64,000 nt of DNA. It comes from Molanna angustata. Its lineage: Eukaryota > Arthropoda > Insecta > Trichoptera > Molannidae. The DNA is taken from assembly GCA_963576475.1 (NCBI GenBank), contig OY754969.1:27218888-27282887 (forward strand), read 5' to 3'. The notes beneath the pieces were generated by a model. The model was given only the letters and a program-made list of their open reading frames with translations, ran no database searches and had not been told where the DNA came from. The position numbers were made by a program, and so were the translations under genes. This document shows positions 46,535 to 58,726 of this stretch, in pieces. How positions within the stretch are numbered: the first letter of the stretch is position 1; each line of letters begins with the position of its first letter.

Positions 46535-47098
46535 TTTATTATTAATACACTAACATTTGTACATATTTAGGCCCCACTAGGATAAACCTGTTCTGTTGCT
46601 GTTACTTTTATATAAGTGGGTATAGAAATTATTTACACATAGATAATACATAATATTATATAAGGTGCACAGATGTTAAATGTTTAATTCAAGTAGTTTT
46701 TTGCAAAAAGTTTACAAAATATTAAGAAGTTAAGTTTTAGATTAAATATAAGAAATGAAGAATAGGAAATAAAAGTTCATAAGTCAGATGTTAAGGGTGG
46801 ATAACCTCCTCAGCATAGAGCCTGCCCGAAGCAAAAAACCATTTTTTGTAAGAATTTTAAAATAATTGTGATCTAGTGTTTTCTTTAAGTTATTAAATAT
46901 ACGTGGGACAATAAATTTAAACTGTCTTTGTCTAAATGAGGTCTTCATAATTGGCACAGTATAGTTAATATTATTTGCATGTCTAGTGGTTCGTGTTTGT
47001 TGGGATCTGTTGTGTAAAGTTATGTTTTTATGGAAATGTACTATAGCAGTTTGGAGGCACTGTTGTCTCGGATCAAGTACGTCAAACATTTTGAACAA
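46535..47098 (-). pseudogene. LINE C-terminal tail plus 3' UTR
   Basis: The 104-codon frame has HNRSQQTRTTRHANNINYTV and SFRQRQFKFIVPRIFNNLKK. This resembles the TRxxNNLxxPxxxTxxGQRxFxxxxPKxxNxLP tail of CR1/jockey-like LINEs. Downstream on the same strand comes a 3' UTR with AGTGGGGCCTAAATATGTAC and a terminal TTAATAATAAATAAAAT tail at about 46535. The frame is open but represents only the C-terminus. Confidence 0.65.
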
Positions 47099-48164
47099 AT
47101 CATCTGAAGGTAATGAATGATCTTGCTCTTTTGTTTATGATACGTATTAAACATTTTTAGGCTTTTTTAAGCGGATATGTATCTGACATTTCCATTCAGT
47201 CTATTGAAGATTTAAAAGAGATTCGTTTCGAATATATCAGCAAGACTTTGGAACGACTTAAATGGCGATTTCTGGATCTGTATAAATATTCAAAAAATTA
47301 TATTTATCTTACTTTAATTGAACGATCTTCCTTCTGCGTCGTTCACATCTTTCCTTCCTCGTCCCATTGCTATGATCAGTCTGTTTATTAAAGTTGTATT
47401 TTTATCTCGCTGGTGTTTTGAGAGGGACCATGATCAAATTTACACGAGGCTTCACATTGTTTGGGTTATTGAGATTGTGACATTAAACCCAACCTTTGTA
47501 CATAATAATTGTTACACAAAAAACTTAATCAAATATAAATTAAATACGACTCTCAAGGCCTTCGAAACGCAATTAATCATACTTAAACGCACTGCACTTA
47601 TTGATATTCGAATAAATATTTACTGACTGTTCCCAACTTCTAAGATAGTTAATGTATGTACATACATAGGTATCTCTACCTATGTGCAGGGTATATTGAT
47701 CGCGTGTGACCTTCGCTTCTGCAACAATTAGGAGTTATACACTTAGTTATGGCCAAGCACGGCCATATCCGGCATCACATTATGATATTATTCTGTCGTT
47801 ATTTTATTCAACATATGGTCATCGCTGGCGGATGTCAATATCATCATTATTTCTGTCTCTTCAACGCAATGCGCTTCATTTCGTTATGATCGTCAACGCC
47901 GTTTGGTTTAGAATTTCCCGGCACTGATGTGTCATCAAATCTCGATGTTTTTCTTCTCTGAAAATCTCCTTCGCTAGATAAAGACCTGTTTCATTTGTTT
48001 CCACTACATTAACGTTGTCCGGATTTTAAAGTACAATCTCCTTAAAAGAGACTAATATACCCAAGCTAGCCGACTTTCTCATTAGAAGATTATTATTATA
48101 TGCAATGATTTATTTTACATTTTTATAAATAACGAAACAATAACGAAAAACTAACCACATTAAA
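47099..48164. other. No recognised gene, some GC-richer unassigned sequence
   Basis: Frames at 47318-47626 and 47706-47927 (plus) are open but match nothing I know. The segment 47700-47930 is less AT-rich than average and could be an unidentified repeat. Confidence 0.3.
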
Positions 48165-48710
48165 ACGAGTGGGTTGTGGCCAACGCTATACCTACTCCTC
48201 ACTACCAAGTCACTCCACATAGTATTCAAATTTTATATGGAAAATTTTCAGCATTTTCATGAAACGAGTTTTGTTAAATTATTTTTGATTCAAATAGTTT
48301 ATTATGAAATCTTGATAATTCTTCAATGCCATTTCGTCATTTTATGAAAGTGATGTGCCTTTTTAGCTTGGGGTCACTTTGAATTATTTGTCAGTCAAAA
48401 AAATGGTGAAGCACTGATCAGATATCTTTCAAAATATAATGGAGTCTAAGAGAGTATTAGATATATACTAATTTGCAAAATTTGAAAAGAAGTGAATGAG
48501 TACTTTAGTCTACAACCAATAAAGTAGAATAAACACGTCGTACAACGCACATACATACATAGTACACAGCACACGTGTCGAAACTTTCAGAATACAATTT
48601 CAGCATAATACTACTTAGTTGATAATCTGCAATATAAAAATAACCTTAAAAATTGTGAATTCATGACTCCCCACTATATCCCCTCGGGGAAGTAAAGAGT
48701 AAAAAGACTT
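48165..48710 (+). repeat. Dispersed family R, copy 2
   Basis: It runs from CGAGTGGGTTGTGGCCAACG through CTACTCCTCACTACCAAGTC to CCTCGGGGAAGTAAAGAGTA. It is the copy with the best left end. It is co-linear with 24450-24970. Confidence 0.65.
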
Positions 48711-48987
48711 AGAATAAACATATGTACAAATGTTCCAATTTGTATATTTACTGTCTTACTAGAAGCAATAATTTTCCAATTTGGTCTAATGTATCATGTT
48801 ATTAAATGCAAAGAATTCACAGAATTGAAAAAATAAAATAGGAAAATAAACAGAAAAATATACAGTGACCTCTCAGTTATTTGAACCCATAAAATTGTAA
48901 TGGAAATGATGAATGACACCAAGCTATGGTAGAGATTATCAGGTTATGAAGGCAGAGAGAAGTGAATTATGTTAGGGTATTTAGCAG

Positions 48988-49393
48988 TATGGCTGTGAGA
49001 CATGGTGTCTTACCGAAAGAGACCGAAATAGATCTAATAACTTTCGAGATGTGGAGTTACAGAAGAATACTGGGAATTTCCTGGAGGCACCACATCACGA
49101 ATGCTGAGGTTCTCAACAGAGTTGAAGAAGGGAGGCACCTACTCAAAACCATCTCCGAGAGACGTGCTCGCTGGATTGGTCACATCTTGCGCCACGAGGG
49201 TCTCCTACATGACCTAATTGAGGGAATGGTTGAGGAAACAAACCACAGGAGGCTCCCCCGACGGGAGTATTTGGACCAGGTGTGCGATGACATGAACTGC
49301 GCCACATATGTTGAGCTTAAGAGTGCTGCAGAAGATAGAGAGAAGTGGAAAGCGAGATGTAGACTTCTTCTGCAAACTAATCCGCAGGATTGA
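48988..49393 (+). pseudogene. LINE RT C-terminal relic with one frameshift
   Basis: One frame reads YGCETWCLTERDRNRSN from 48988. The homology then moves to another frame: ITFEMWSYRRILGISWRHHI, then RRARWIGHILRHEGLLHDLI and REYLDQVCDDMNCATYVELK to the end. These are the YGCETWxLT, FEMWxYRRMLxISW and ARWIGHxLRHxGLLxDxIEG motifs of an insect LINE. The terminal AAEDREKWKARC stretch is complete up to a stop at 49393. A single frameshift near 49030 breaks it. Confidence 0.8.
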
Positions 49394-50023
49394 GACTATT
49401 AATAATAATTTAGAAGTATGAGCAGATTGTATTCTGCCATGGATATGAAATCAATTCAAAAATTGATATAAAGCAGAGATTTATTCCAAAATGATTAACT
49501 AGCTTCATTAGAGGCTAAAATTATAGGTAGGTACTGATTGATTATAAATTATAAAACCAATCATGGTACCTACTCTTAGTTATAGATATGTAGGTATCTA
49601 AGTATCTATTCTTCAACTAAATTCATTGTAAATGTGATTATTCAACACTCATTTATGGTAGACAAAGCAATAAAAATAAATTAAAATTCAAGGACAAATA
49701 AAAAAAACAACAAAAATCGAAGAGACGAGGACTTCCTAGTGTAGTTTTAGCACGTGAAAATAATCTGACGTGAAAAATGACAACTATTATTGATTTTCAG
49801 CTACGTTTTCAATAATGTTTCATGTTAAATTTAAATAATATAGTAATTATGTTACAGCAAGTCATCATTAAACGATTTCTTAAAATATATAATATATTGA
49901 TTGTTAACATTGTTATCGATTATATTCAGACAGGTACAGGTAATTATGGTAATTATAGATTACAATAACGATATAAAACAATAAATTATGATTTTATTGT
50001 TACTCGGAATATATTTTACTTAA
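49394..50023. other. No clear gene
   Basis: AT-rich DNA with a small inverted repeat GGTAGGTACTGATTG versus CCAATCATGGTACCTAC at 49527-49573. Confidence 0.3.
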
Positions 50024-50505
50024 TCCATCTGTCGATTCGTTCATGTTAATTTATTTCTCTTCATGAATCGACAGTATTAATCTTAGTCCCGTGAATCATA
50101 TGGCCAAGTCTATATTTTTCATGTTTTTTTAACTTTGAAGTCAAAAAACACCAACTTTGAGGCTTCGCAGCATATATGTTCTATATATCGATTAATTTGG
50201 AGTAGAACATTTAGTGTGCCTGTGTGTGAGGGTGTGTGCGCGTGTGTGTGTGCGTATGTGTCCCTTATAACTATTCCACAGTATGTGTCCGCTTGATTAA
50301 TAGAGCCTAAAATTTTGGATAGTAAGTATAAAAAATTTTAGGCCTACAACACTTTTGTATACATACCTACATGTTTTATATAGAAAACAAAATATCTTAC
50401 AATATTTATTAATTTGTGTTTAATTGTTTATACTTTGGTACGTATTCTTCAATTATACATACAATCGCCATCGACAGTTGAATCTCATGTGTTACATGCA
50501 ACTTG
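50024..50505 (+). mobile_element. Helitron/HINE-like family B, copy 3, internally deleted
   Basis: It starts TCCATCTGTCGATTCGTTCA after host A. The right side has ATCGACAGTTGAA, the CATGT-GTT-ACATG hairpin and CAACTTG, where CTAG has become CTTG. A GT-rich tract lies at 50212-50262. The middle portion present in copy 2 is largely missing (482 bp versus 1017 bp). Confidence 0.7.
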
Positions 50506-50844
50506 TCTCTAAACCAATTATAATGAATTTCATTTGACATTACTGATACCAGGAGAGTATAATATTCGCCAAATATCTTGAACGAGTTTCCGGTTGCGCA
50601 GAGCGCAAATTTGTGTATTTTTGCTTCGTTGGTTTACGTGCAAATCGCCCCCCTTCTCGGATAAAATTTCAAGTTATTTGGCGACAACTATACCTACTGT
50701 ATCCACCTTAGAGTGAACTGTGAAAATGAGTTAGAGTGAACGCTGAACAATCCTAAACAAAAAATAACTCTTTGAAATCGAAAAATATATAATATAAAGT
50801 AATATTAAGTTATTATATATAAGGTTATAAGCCATCATTATCAT
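50506..50844. other. No recognisable feature
   Basis: AT-rich DNA. Nothing is assigned. Confidence 0.3.
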
Positions 50845-51330
50845 TGAGTATGAAAATTGATAATTCTTTAATGACATTTTATAGAAGTGATGTGCCTTTA
50901 TGGCAATTAGAAAATAAAATATCAAATTTAAATTTTCCTGAGCTTGGGGTCACTTTGAAATAATTTATAGTTAAAAAAATCGATAAGCACTGATCAGATA
51001 TCCTTTAAAATCTAATGGGGTCTAAACGAGTATAAGATGTACTAATTTGCAAAATTTGAAAGAAATCTAATGAGTACTTCAGTCTATAATCGACAAATTA
51101 ACCCACTGGTCGCGAGTTCGAATCTTACCACGTCCTATTTCGTTTACCTATAGCACAAGCATTTATATTCTTAAAAAAAACGCCGTACATAGCAAGCACA
51201 CAGATACATTGTGATGAAACTTTCAGAAGACAATCACTGCATGATACTAGTTGATAATCTCCAATAAAAAATAACTTTAAAAATTGCGAATTCATAACTC
51301 CCCACTATATCTCCCTGGGGTAGTGAGGAG
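50845..51330 (+). repeat. Dispersed family R, copy 3, interrupted by a SINE
   Basis: Left part missing. It begins near GAAAATTGATAATTCTTTAA and ends at GGGTAGTGAGGAGTAAAAAA. Between 51104 and 51180 a SINE family 2 fragment replaces the normal AAAGTAGAATAAACA-type joint before CGCCGTACATAGCAAGC. Confidence 0.65.
51104..51180 (+). mobile_element. SINE family 2 fragment inside R copy 3
   Basis: It contains CCCACTGGTCGCGAGTTCGA (B-box side) and GCACAAGCATTTATATTCTT and ends in an A-run at 51173-51180. The A-box side is absent, so it was inserted truncated. Confidence 0.65.
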
Positions 51331-52217
51331 TAAAAAATTGATTATTTTAAAATAGGATATACCCACTCCTGATTAATTATTCACATAAAAAATGAAGCAT
51401 TGTTTCACATTATTTTGTTCAATATTTAAAAGATAATGTTTAAGTGTAGTGGTTAATCTAATCTAAAGTCACTGACCATAAACAATCTTAATTGTAGTGT
51501 TGAACACAGACAATTATCTAAAAGATCGACTTGTTAACAGTTGGACCATGAAGGACTCACGGTAAGTATGCTTATTTATTTCGGAAGAACAAAAGTAACT
51601 ATTTTTCCAATGCGGATGTAAGTATATAGATTCTACTCGAAATAAATAATACATGTTATTTAGTGATTAAAGGTGGCCTTGAAAATGGGGAATTTTCAAA
51701 TTTAAAAACTGATATTTGCCATTTATAATATGGTTGAATCACTCTGCGAGTTTGTAAACTTTCTATGAATCACTTGAAACTTACACTTAAAACCTCAGTT
51801 ATTTTTAATTATAGTTTTACAGAACCAACAGTTTTCATTATATATTTACAATCGGTATATATTATGTACATGATTTTTTATAAACCTTTTAAAGGTTCTT
51901 CGATACTGAATGATCAGTAAGTTATACTGTCTCTAAGGTGCGAAATATTATAATAAAGTGCATTTTTTTTTTGAGTGGCAGCTCTCCAAGGAGAACACAC
52001 TTAGGCCGGTTGGCCCTTTGTGATAAATAAAGTGCATACATAAGTACATATTTGACACACTACCTATTATGCTCTCGAAAAATAAGTATCACGCTCACTA
52101 AATATTTGAAGTTTAGTAAGCTGTTTTGTTGACTGTCTGCCTCTTTCAAAGATTTGGTAGATACTATGTGACAGAGACAATATCTGATCCGGAGATGCCC
52201 CCCAAAGGGTTCTGAAA
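51331..52217. other. No recognisable gene
   Basis: AT-rich DNA. A short GC-richer piece near 51975-52020 is unassigned. Confidence 0.3.
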
Positions 52218-52451
52218 CTAGATGTAAAACAGCAAGAATACGATAACAAAATATGAATAATACCAAATTCTTCTTTTCTTGTGCCGCTCCTTATGAGATT
52301 GGCGACCATCACACATCATCACGATTTTGCGCCAACATAAGTACGTAATGAGTGACGCCTCATCCGGAATCCCGAACCAATGCATGAGATTTTTCACCCA
52401 TGAAGTTCTTATACGCCCCATATCCTGTCTTCCCTCTATCTTTCCCTCCAT
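52218..52451 (-). pseudogene. LINE RT C-terminal relic
   Basis: It has GKIEGRQDMGRIRTSWVKNL, then MHWFGIPDEASL and WRKIVMM; in a neighbouring frame MMVANLIRSGTRKE continues. This corresponds to the GKIxGRRGPGRRRxSWLKNLRxWFG and KVxIAMMIANLRxG tail of a widespread insect LINE family. One frameshift near 52310 is visible and upstream domains are missing. Confidence 0.7.
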
Positions 52452-52634
52452 TAGAGTTGCCGAAGTGCATATTTATGTATCAGCGAATAAGATTTAAATA
52501 TGAACAAAGTTATGTTCACAAAAATACAAAGACAGAATATGAATAATCCAAAACCAGAATTAAAATGTGAACTTCTTTTTTTAACTTGTTAATTTTGTCG
52601 ACGGGTAATTCGTGGTGAAACTCCATTATACTAT

Positions 52635-52816
52635 GCCCCCAAGTCAAATTGAAAACGCTGTTCGTTATCGCCAAGCGCTAATTTTTTTTTTGTATGGGAT
52701 TTGACGTTTGTTGTTTGTTATTGTAGAAAAAATTTCTACAACAAACGTCAAATCACATACAAAAAAAAAATAGCGCTTGGCGATAACGAACAGCGTTTTC
52801 AATTTGACTAAGGGCC
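52635..52816. mobile_element. Fold-back MITE, first of a tandem pair
   Basis: GCCCCCAAGTCAAATTGAAA to GTATGGGATTTGACGTTTGT forms the left arm and is complementary to the right arm ending CAATTTGACTAAGGGCC. The loop is about 30 nt and includes GTAGAAAAAATTTCTAC. A TAT precedes it (52632-52634). Confidence 0.8.
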
Positions 52817-52819
52817 AAT

Positions 52820-52999
52820 GCCCCCAAGTCAAATTGAAAACGCTGTTCGTTTTCGCCAAGCGCTAATTTTTTTTTGTATGGGATTTGACGTTTGTTGTTT
52901 GTTATTGTAGAAAAAATTTCTACAACAAACGTCAAATCCCATACAAAAAAAATTAGCGCTTGGCGAAAACGAACAGCGTTTTCAATTTGACTTGGGGGC
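52820..52999. mobile_element. Fold-back MITE, second of a tandem pair
   Basis: It has the same sequence as 52635-52816 with a few changes (GTTTTCGCC versus GTTATCGCC), and its right end CAATTTGACTTGGGGGC is better preserved. TAT follows at 53000-53002, matching the TAT before the first copy. The two copies share one pair of flanks and are only 3 nt apart. Confidence 0.8.
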
Positions 53000-53211
53000 T
53001 ATGTATAAATGAAAACACTAATTTGTTTAAGTTTCACTTTTTTATATTAATCACACATATTTACCATACTGTTTTGTTTGCCAGTTTTCCTCATCAGTTC
53101 TTTCTGGCAATACTAATCGAACTGATAGAACTTTACAAAAAAAAAACAAAAAGGTTGTGTACCAATATTTCAATTATATTTATACTCTGTTCACATTCAT
53201 TTTCGCGCACT

Positions 53212-53245
53212 CTGACGATGATCTTCAACAGATCGATACCGGTTA
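53212..53245 (+). ncRNA. Hammerhead-like motif, probably inactive
   Basis: CTGACGA is followed by one T and a stem GATCT-(5 nt)-AGATC. Then comes GATA where an active hammerhead needs GAAA, then CCGGTTA. The order fits the CUGANGA - stem II - GAAA layout reported at the ends of Penelope-like and related retroelements. The GATA change and the extra base argue against activity. Confidence 0.35.
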
Positions 53246-53439
53246 GTGCCAGTGCCAGTGTTAAATTAAATAGTAAAACTTAAACTTCTTTATTTAATTT
53301 ACACATTTCATAATATATGTACTGTTTACACTTTTTGTTCTTTCATTACGTTTACACAATGTTGAAATTTAATTCAATAATACTTAATAAAATAACATAC
53401 TTAGGTACTAATTAATTTCGCAATTAATGCTTTATGTTA

Positions 53440-53568
53440 ATGTTAAATTAATTAATGTTCTATCATGGGTCTAAATGTTAATGTTAAATTAATGTTAATG
53501 TTAATTAATGTTAATTTATGTTAATGTTAAATTAATTAATGTTCTATCATGTTCTTTTCGCAATTAAT
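53440..53568. repeat. Repeated filler at a truncated LINE junction
   Basis: TTAATGTTCTATCATG occurs three times (about 53452, 53534 and 53562), separated by short TTAATGTTAA repeats. The last copy leads directly into the LINE coding sequence. Confidence 0.7.
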
Positions 53569-54126
53569 GTTCTATCATGGGTCCCTGGACATCTTGGGAT
53601 TGAAGGCAATGAAAATGCTGATGAACTTGCGAAATTGGGAACTACTTCGGGCACAATTCCAGATAACTTTATAATCCCAATCTCAGATCTTTTACCCCGC
53701 CTAAAATCAAATATGCTTTTCAAATGGGATGAAAATTGGTACAAAACAAAAAAATATAAGGGTGCTTATCATGCAGGTATCCAACAAAAAATTTCCTCTA
53801 AACCATGGTTTTATAATAGAAACATATCTGAACGATTAATATCATGTATTTCTAAAATGAGAATTGGCCATTGTTCAATTGCCTCCCATCTGTATAGAAT
53901 TAGAGTTCTAAATAGCCCACTTTGCCAGTGTGGTGATGAGGATGAGACAATTGATCATGTATTTTTTAACTGTAAAAATAATTCCGCCTTCAAAAATATA
54001 TACAAACAATTAATTAAAATCACTCACCAATCTCCACTTAATATCCAACATCTTTTGTCTCTTAATAATTCACGTGTACTGTCCGTTATTTCAAAATTCC
54101 TTTCATTGAATGACATAAATTTATAA
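53569..54126 (+). pseudogene. 5'-truncated LINE with RNase H and Cys-rich tail
   Basis: The homology begins at VLSWVPGHLGIEGNENADEL, the last motif of a LINE RNase H domain including the final catalytic Asp (NENAD). It continues with the C-terminal region, where CQCGDEDETIDHVFFNC forms a Cys-His cluster. A stop at 54126 ends it about where such proteins end. The frame is open over roughly 185 codons with no break, so the insertion is fairly young. The endonuclease, RT and most of RNase H are missing. The I/jockey-related group is likely because RNase H is present. Confidence 0.8.
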
Positions 54127-54949
54127 TAAAATTAACTTTTCTCCTCTGACATGAAATAATTGGCACATAGCACTCTTTACATTACAGGATGAATTGCCTT
54201 AAATTAAAAAAAAATTAATGCTTTGGGGTTAATTCAAAATTATTTTGATTTAACGTAATAACAACCAATATTGTTAATGATTTTATAATTATAAATCTCG
54301 AATATTCTCATGCTACGGTAGGTTGTTATATGAAACGTAAATCATAAATACTTAATTATAAAAATATACCTATTATTATATTATACATGGCATGACTAAA
54401 AATAACTTTTCTAAAAATAATATATATGGTAAAACAAAACCTCAAGGATTCACCTTAACCCATTTTAATAATGACAATAGGTTTTATACAAACTACAAAG
54501 GTGATGAGACTCGGAAAATAACATTATTCAAACAACAAATAAAATTAATACCTAAGATACTATCCAATTGGAACAATACTTCTTATTTTTTTTCGGTTTC
54601 AGTCTTGGGGATTGGTTGGCAGCAAATCGATGCATATCTTCCTCTACTCCGTTCGATCTTCGACGACTCTCTTCATCTCAGAGATGAAGAAAGAAACATA
54701 CAATTAAATGTAAATATGTAACTTTCCCTGTACTAACTGGAACTAACAGAAAGGGCTATAGATAGGAAAGTGGTAGGTATTTCGTTCAGAGATAAGATCA
54801 TTGATTTGTTTATTACAGATAAAAACAATTATACCGACTTTGTCCAAACGGTTACCAATCAGTGTAAATGGGTAGAGTATTTCGCCTGCACTACAGACGA
54901 GATTGACGAAAAAATGCTGTAATTGCGACCTAGAAGAGGTGTTCAAATC
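54127..54949. other. No recognised gene
   Basis: It contains a 109-codon plus frame at 54392-54721 without a motif I recognise. The rest is AT-rich and probably includes the 3' UTR of the LINE to the left. Confidence 0.3.
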
Positions 54950-55090
54950 CCTCAGGCAATATGATCATAAGACAAGTGGCTGGAGGCTGTTGGGTGCGGT
55001 CTGTACAGGATCGGAAGTTGTGTAGGTCTCAGGGGGAGGCCTATGTCCATTACTGGACCACAGAGGGTTGACAGGATGATGAAGAACTGT
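54950..55090 (+). mobile_element. LINE 3' UTR end
   Basis: AGGATCGGAAGTTGTGTAGG, GTCTCAGGGGGAGGCCTATG and TCCATTACTGGACCACAGAG are followed by GGATGATGAAGA. This is the GGGGGAGGCCTxTGxCCAGxAxTGGACxxxxxxGGGxTGxxxxTGATGA end of a common lepidopteran LINE. No recognisable coding part is attached. Confidence 0.65.
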
Positions 55091-55799
55091 ATTATAATTC
55101 TTGATACGATTTGATCTCTACAATTGTCATTGTTGAATTATCCTTGTGATACAAATTTAAAGTAAAACGAGCAACTCCTGCAAATTGATAGTCTCAACTA
55201 TTACTCTGTGGTCTCAACTGTCTGACAAGGAATGTATTCATTCCATGCTTTTGTGTCTTGTTCCAATAATAAAACTAATCCAAGGAACAATCGTGACACT
55301 ATTCTTAATTAAAATATACTTTTAATCGACAGAATACTATGAATCGGTAGGTAATTAAGGTAGGTGGGAGCACCCATGGTTTTTTATTATAATTATTTTG
55401 TTTATCATGTTTTTTGTTTTGTATATTTTTTGTTTGTGTTTAAACAAATACTGAGTTGTCTCTGTGGTGTATTGTTTTTGTAAGTTTTCTTTTCTTATGT
55501 TATTATTATTGCAAACATGTTGATCTCGGTTATGATCCGGTAATTTCCTTCACAACGGAGCGTACTCAAGTTGTGAGGCTATGTGGTTGTGTGTCTGTGC
55601 GGTTGTGTGTAGTTGTTTAAAGAGGTACCTGTAGAAATTTTCTGACTATTGTGCATGTGTTGATTATTGTAGTTTTTTGTATGTTGGTGATGGTTTTTCG
55701 TACGGGGGTAACTTTAGTACCTATGTCTATATTTTTTTGGAGTTTTTTTGGTATGATGCCTTATTATTATTATTAATTACTGAATTATAATTGAAATTT
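55091..55799. other. No recognisable gene
   Basis: T-rich and GT-rich DNA from 55380 to 55740. Nothing is assigned. Confidence 0.3.
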
Positions 55800-55925
55800 G
55801 CAAGACCATGACCTAGAGTGGGTATGCAAGACAAAGACCAAGACTCGATCGAATATGCAAGATCAAGTCCGGGGGTGCAGGATCAAGACCATTACCACCC
55901 CGGTCTCGCATTTGCTCATCACTAG
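55800..55925. repeat. Inverted fragment of the GGTCTT-word repeat
   Basis: It has AAGACAAAGACCAAGACTCG, AAGATCAAGTCC and GGTCTCGCATTTGCTCATCA. It is the reverse-strand counterpart of 26060-26360. Confidence 0.4.
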
Positions 55926-56486
55926 GTAGGTACTCAATAATTAGTAAGCGAAAAATATTTTTTATAAATTCTATGGAGATACTCGAAGTATTCCTATCTC
56001 TCCCCGCACTATTCTTATCAACATCTGCTGATGTTCCTATTAATAATATGATAATCTGATTCTGGTTACGTTTTCTCAGCAATTATCTTCGACTAAACGC
56101 ACTTCATTCCGTGTGAAATTGAAAATCAAAGGTCAATATAATATAATTGTGAGAAGAGTGTGTGAAAAATGAAAGTGAATAATGCTTTGTAAAGTTATAA
56201 GAAATAGTAATACGTAATGCCAATTAATATTATAAATTGATGCTTATTATTATGTAGTGTCGGAGAAAGGATTGAGTAATATGGAGTACCTAATTAAATC
56301 ATTCATTTTGTGATAGAGAATAATTAGAGTTAGAAAAATCAACATAATATTTGAACCAATTAACAAACTTACGTAAGAGAAAATAACAATAAACCTAAAA
56401 TTTCTCTTATATAGATCTTGTACTCGCGGTTCAATTAAAACTATTAAGTACATCGGATATTTTTTGCATAGGTACACACAAACATT
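55926..56486. other. No recognisable gene
   Basis: AT-rich DNA. Minus frames at 55813-56082 and 56250-56555 match nothing that I know. Confidence 0.3.
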
Positions 56487-56604
56487 GTTTTTACTCTTCA
56501 CTAACACAAAGGGATATAAATTTTTAAGGGTATTTCTTTTATTGCAGATTATCAACTAGTATCATGCTGAGATTGTGTGTGTGTGTGTGTGTGTGTGTGC
56601 GTGC

Positions 56605-56681
<77 letters not shown>

Positions 56682-57100
56682 AAGTGCTGTGTGCTATGTA
56701 CGGCGTGTTTATATTAGGTACTTTAAATCGATTATAGACTAAAGTTTACTCGTTCGATTCTTTAAAATTTTGTAATTATGTATATCTATGTAATACTCGC
56801 TTAGACCCCATTAGATTTTGAAGGATATCTGTCTTTTTTTAGTGCTTCTCTTTTTTTTACTGTCAAATATCTCAAAGTGACACCAACTTAAAATTTGAAA
56901 TTTTTATTTTTAAATTGGTAAAAAGGCACATCACTTTCATAAAATGGCATTGAAGAAATATCAAGTTTTTGTAATAAAATAAATAAACAAAAAAAATTGT
57001 AAAAACTCATTTTATAAAAATGTTGAATATATTCTATACAACATTTTAATACTGAGGAGTGACTTGCGACTTGGTAGTGAGGTGTTATTAAGTACCTAAT
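56487..57100 (-). repeat. Dispersed family R, copy 4, with expanded (GT)n
   Basis: The left side TTTTTACTCTTCACTAACAC matches the complement of the R right end and the right side near 57070 has TTGGTAGTGAGG, the R left end. Where other copies have a short ACACACAGATACA, this one has about 105 bp of (GT)n. Confidence 0.65.
56574..56679. repeat. (GT)n microsatellite, about 53 units
   Basis: Nearly pure GT with three GTGC/GCGT interruptions near 56600. It lies inside R copy 4. Confidence 0.95.
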
Positions 57101-57575
57101 ATACCTAAATTATAAAAAAAAAAAATATTTATGGCAACACTAAGTTGTCCACTCCATAGTACTTAAGTGTATATTTTTTCTTCTTCAAAGGTTGACAATC
57201 CCTTAAATCACTTTTATTAAGTTCATTTCTATTAGATTCTTAAACAAAAATTAGTTTCCCAGAGGTCAAAGTTAATACACCATACCTACAGGACATAATA
57301 CACCATACCTACACACAAAAAAATTGTCACGAAACTCAGAGTATGCACTCTCTATATGATACCTTTTTAAATTTATGTAAAAAATTTCCTTATGAGCAAG
57401 ATGATATGTTTCAAGAAAAAAGAATTTAGGAAGATAGTATTGAAGAGTACAAAAAAATATTCACTGGTCTATAGAGACACGTACAATATCGATAAAGAGT
57501 TGCTCATATTCAATTTTCCCATACATAAACTATTTAACTTTTGTTCCAGACCGTTTGAGTAAGTATTTTAAATTT
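57101..57575. other. No recognisable feature
   Basis: AT-rich DNA. The tandem pair ACACCATACCTACA at about 57278 and 57299 is the only local duplication. Confidence 0.3.
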
Positions 57576-58267
57576 TCCATCTGTCGATTTGTTGAAGAGA
57601 ACTTTGTTTTCTTAACATAACGACAATTTTTCAAACCAGGATACGGGAGATTTGTATGTAGGGTTTATATTTTTCACGGCTTTTCCAACTTTGTAGTCAA
57701 AAAACACCAACTTAGAGGCTTCGAAGAATATATGTTCCATATACGGATTTACTCAGAATTCGGAGTAGAACATTTCGTGTGTCTGTCCCCCCCCCCCTTA
57801 TAACTTTTGATCCGCTCAATTTACAGAGCCCAAAATTTCAGGATATACAAATAGTTATAGGCCTACAAAACTTTTATACTTTGAATTTTTACTTTATTTT
57901 TCCATATATCTCAGAAACCATAAAAGCTAGAACGCTGAATTGAGAACTGCCTATATTTCCAATTTTTTTAAAAATATCGAAAAAAGCCGAAACACCCCAA
58001 CTAGATAATTTAATTTTCTATAAAAAAATATGAGGATTGTAGAAGTACATCTCAAACTTTTTTTTAACAATTTTTATAAAAATTGAATTTAGTGACGATA
58101 TCGTTTCATACAATTTGTATGTAAGGCAGTATACACTACACAATATCTCACTCAATAATTTGATACCTACTTAATCTCCAAAAATACATACATACCATCA
58201 TGCAATTTTCATATTCTGGGCAGGAAAAAAAATACTAACCTCCATACAGTGAGTTCTCACGAAAACG

Positions 58268-58719
<452 letters not shown>

Positions 58720-58726
58720 AAAAAAA

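Noticed and set aside
52665..53283. Overlapping frames of 60-107 codons with the same MAKTNSVFNLTWG start
   Set aside because: They are readings of the fold-back MITE arms and repeat because the element is duplicated.
53539..53568. Start codon at 53539 as the beginning of the LINE protein
   Set aside because: Homology begins only at about 53569. The upstream codons come from the repeated junction filler, so this ATG is accidental.
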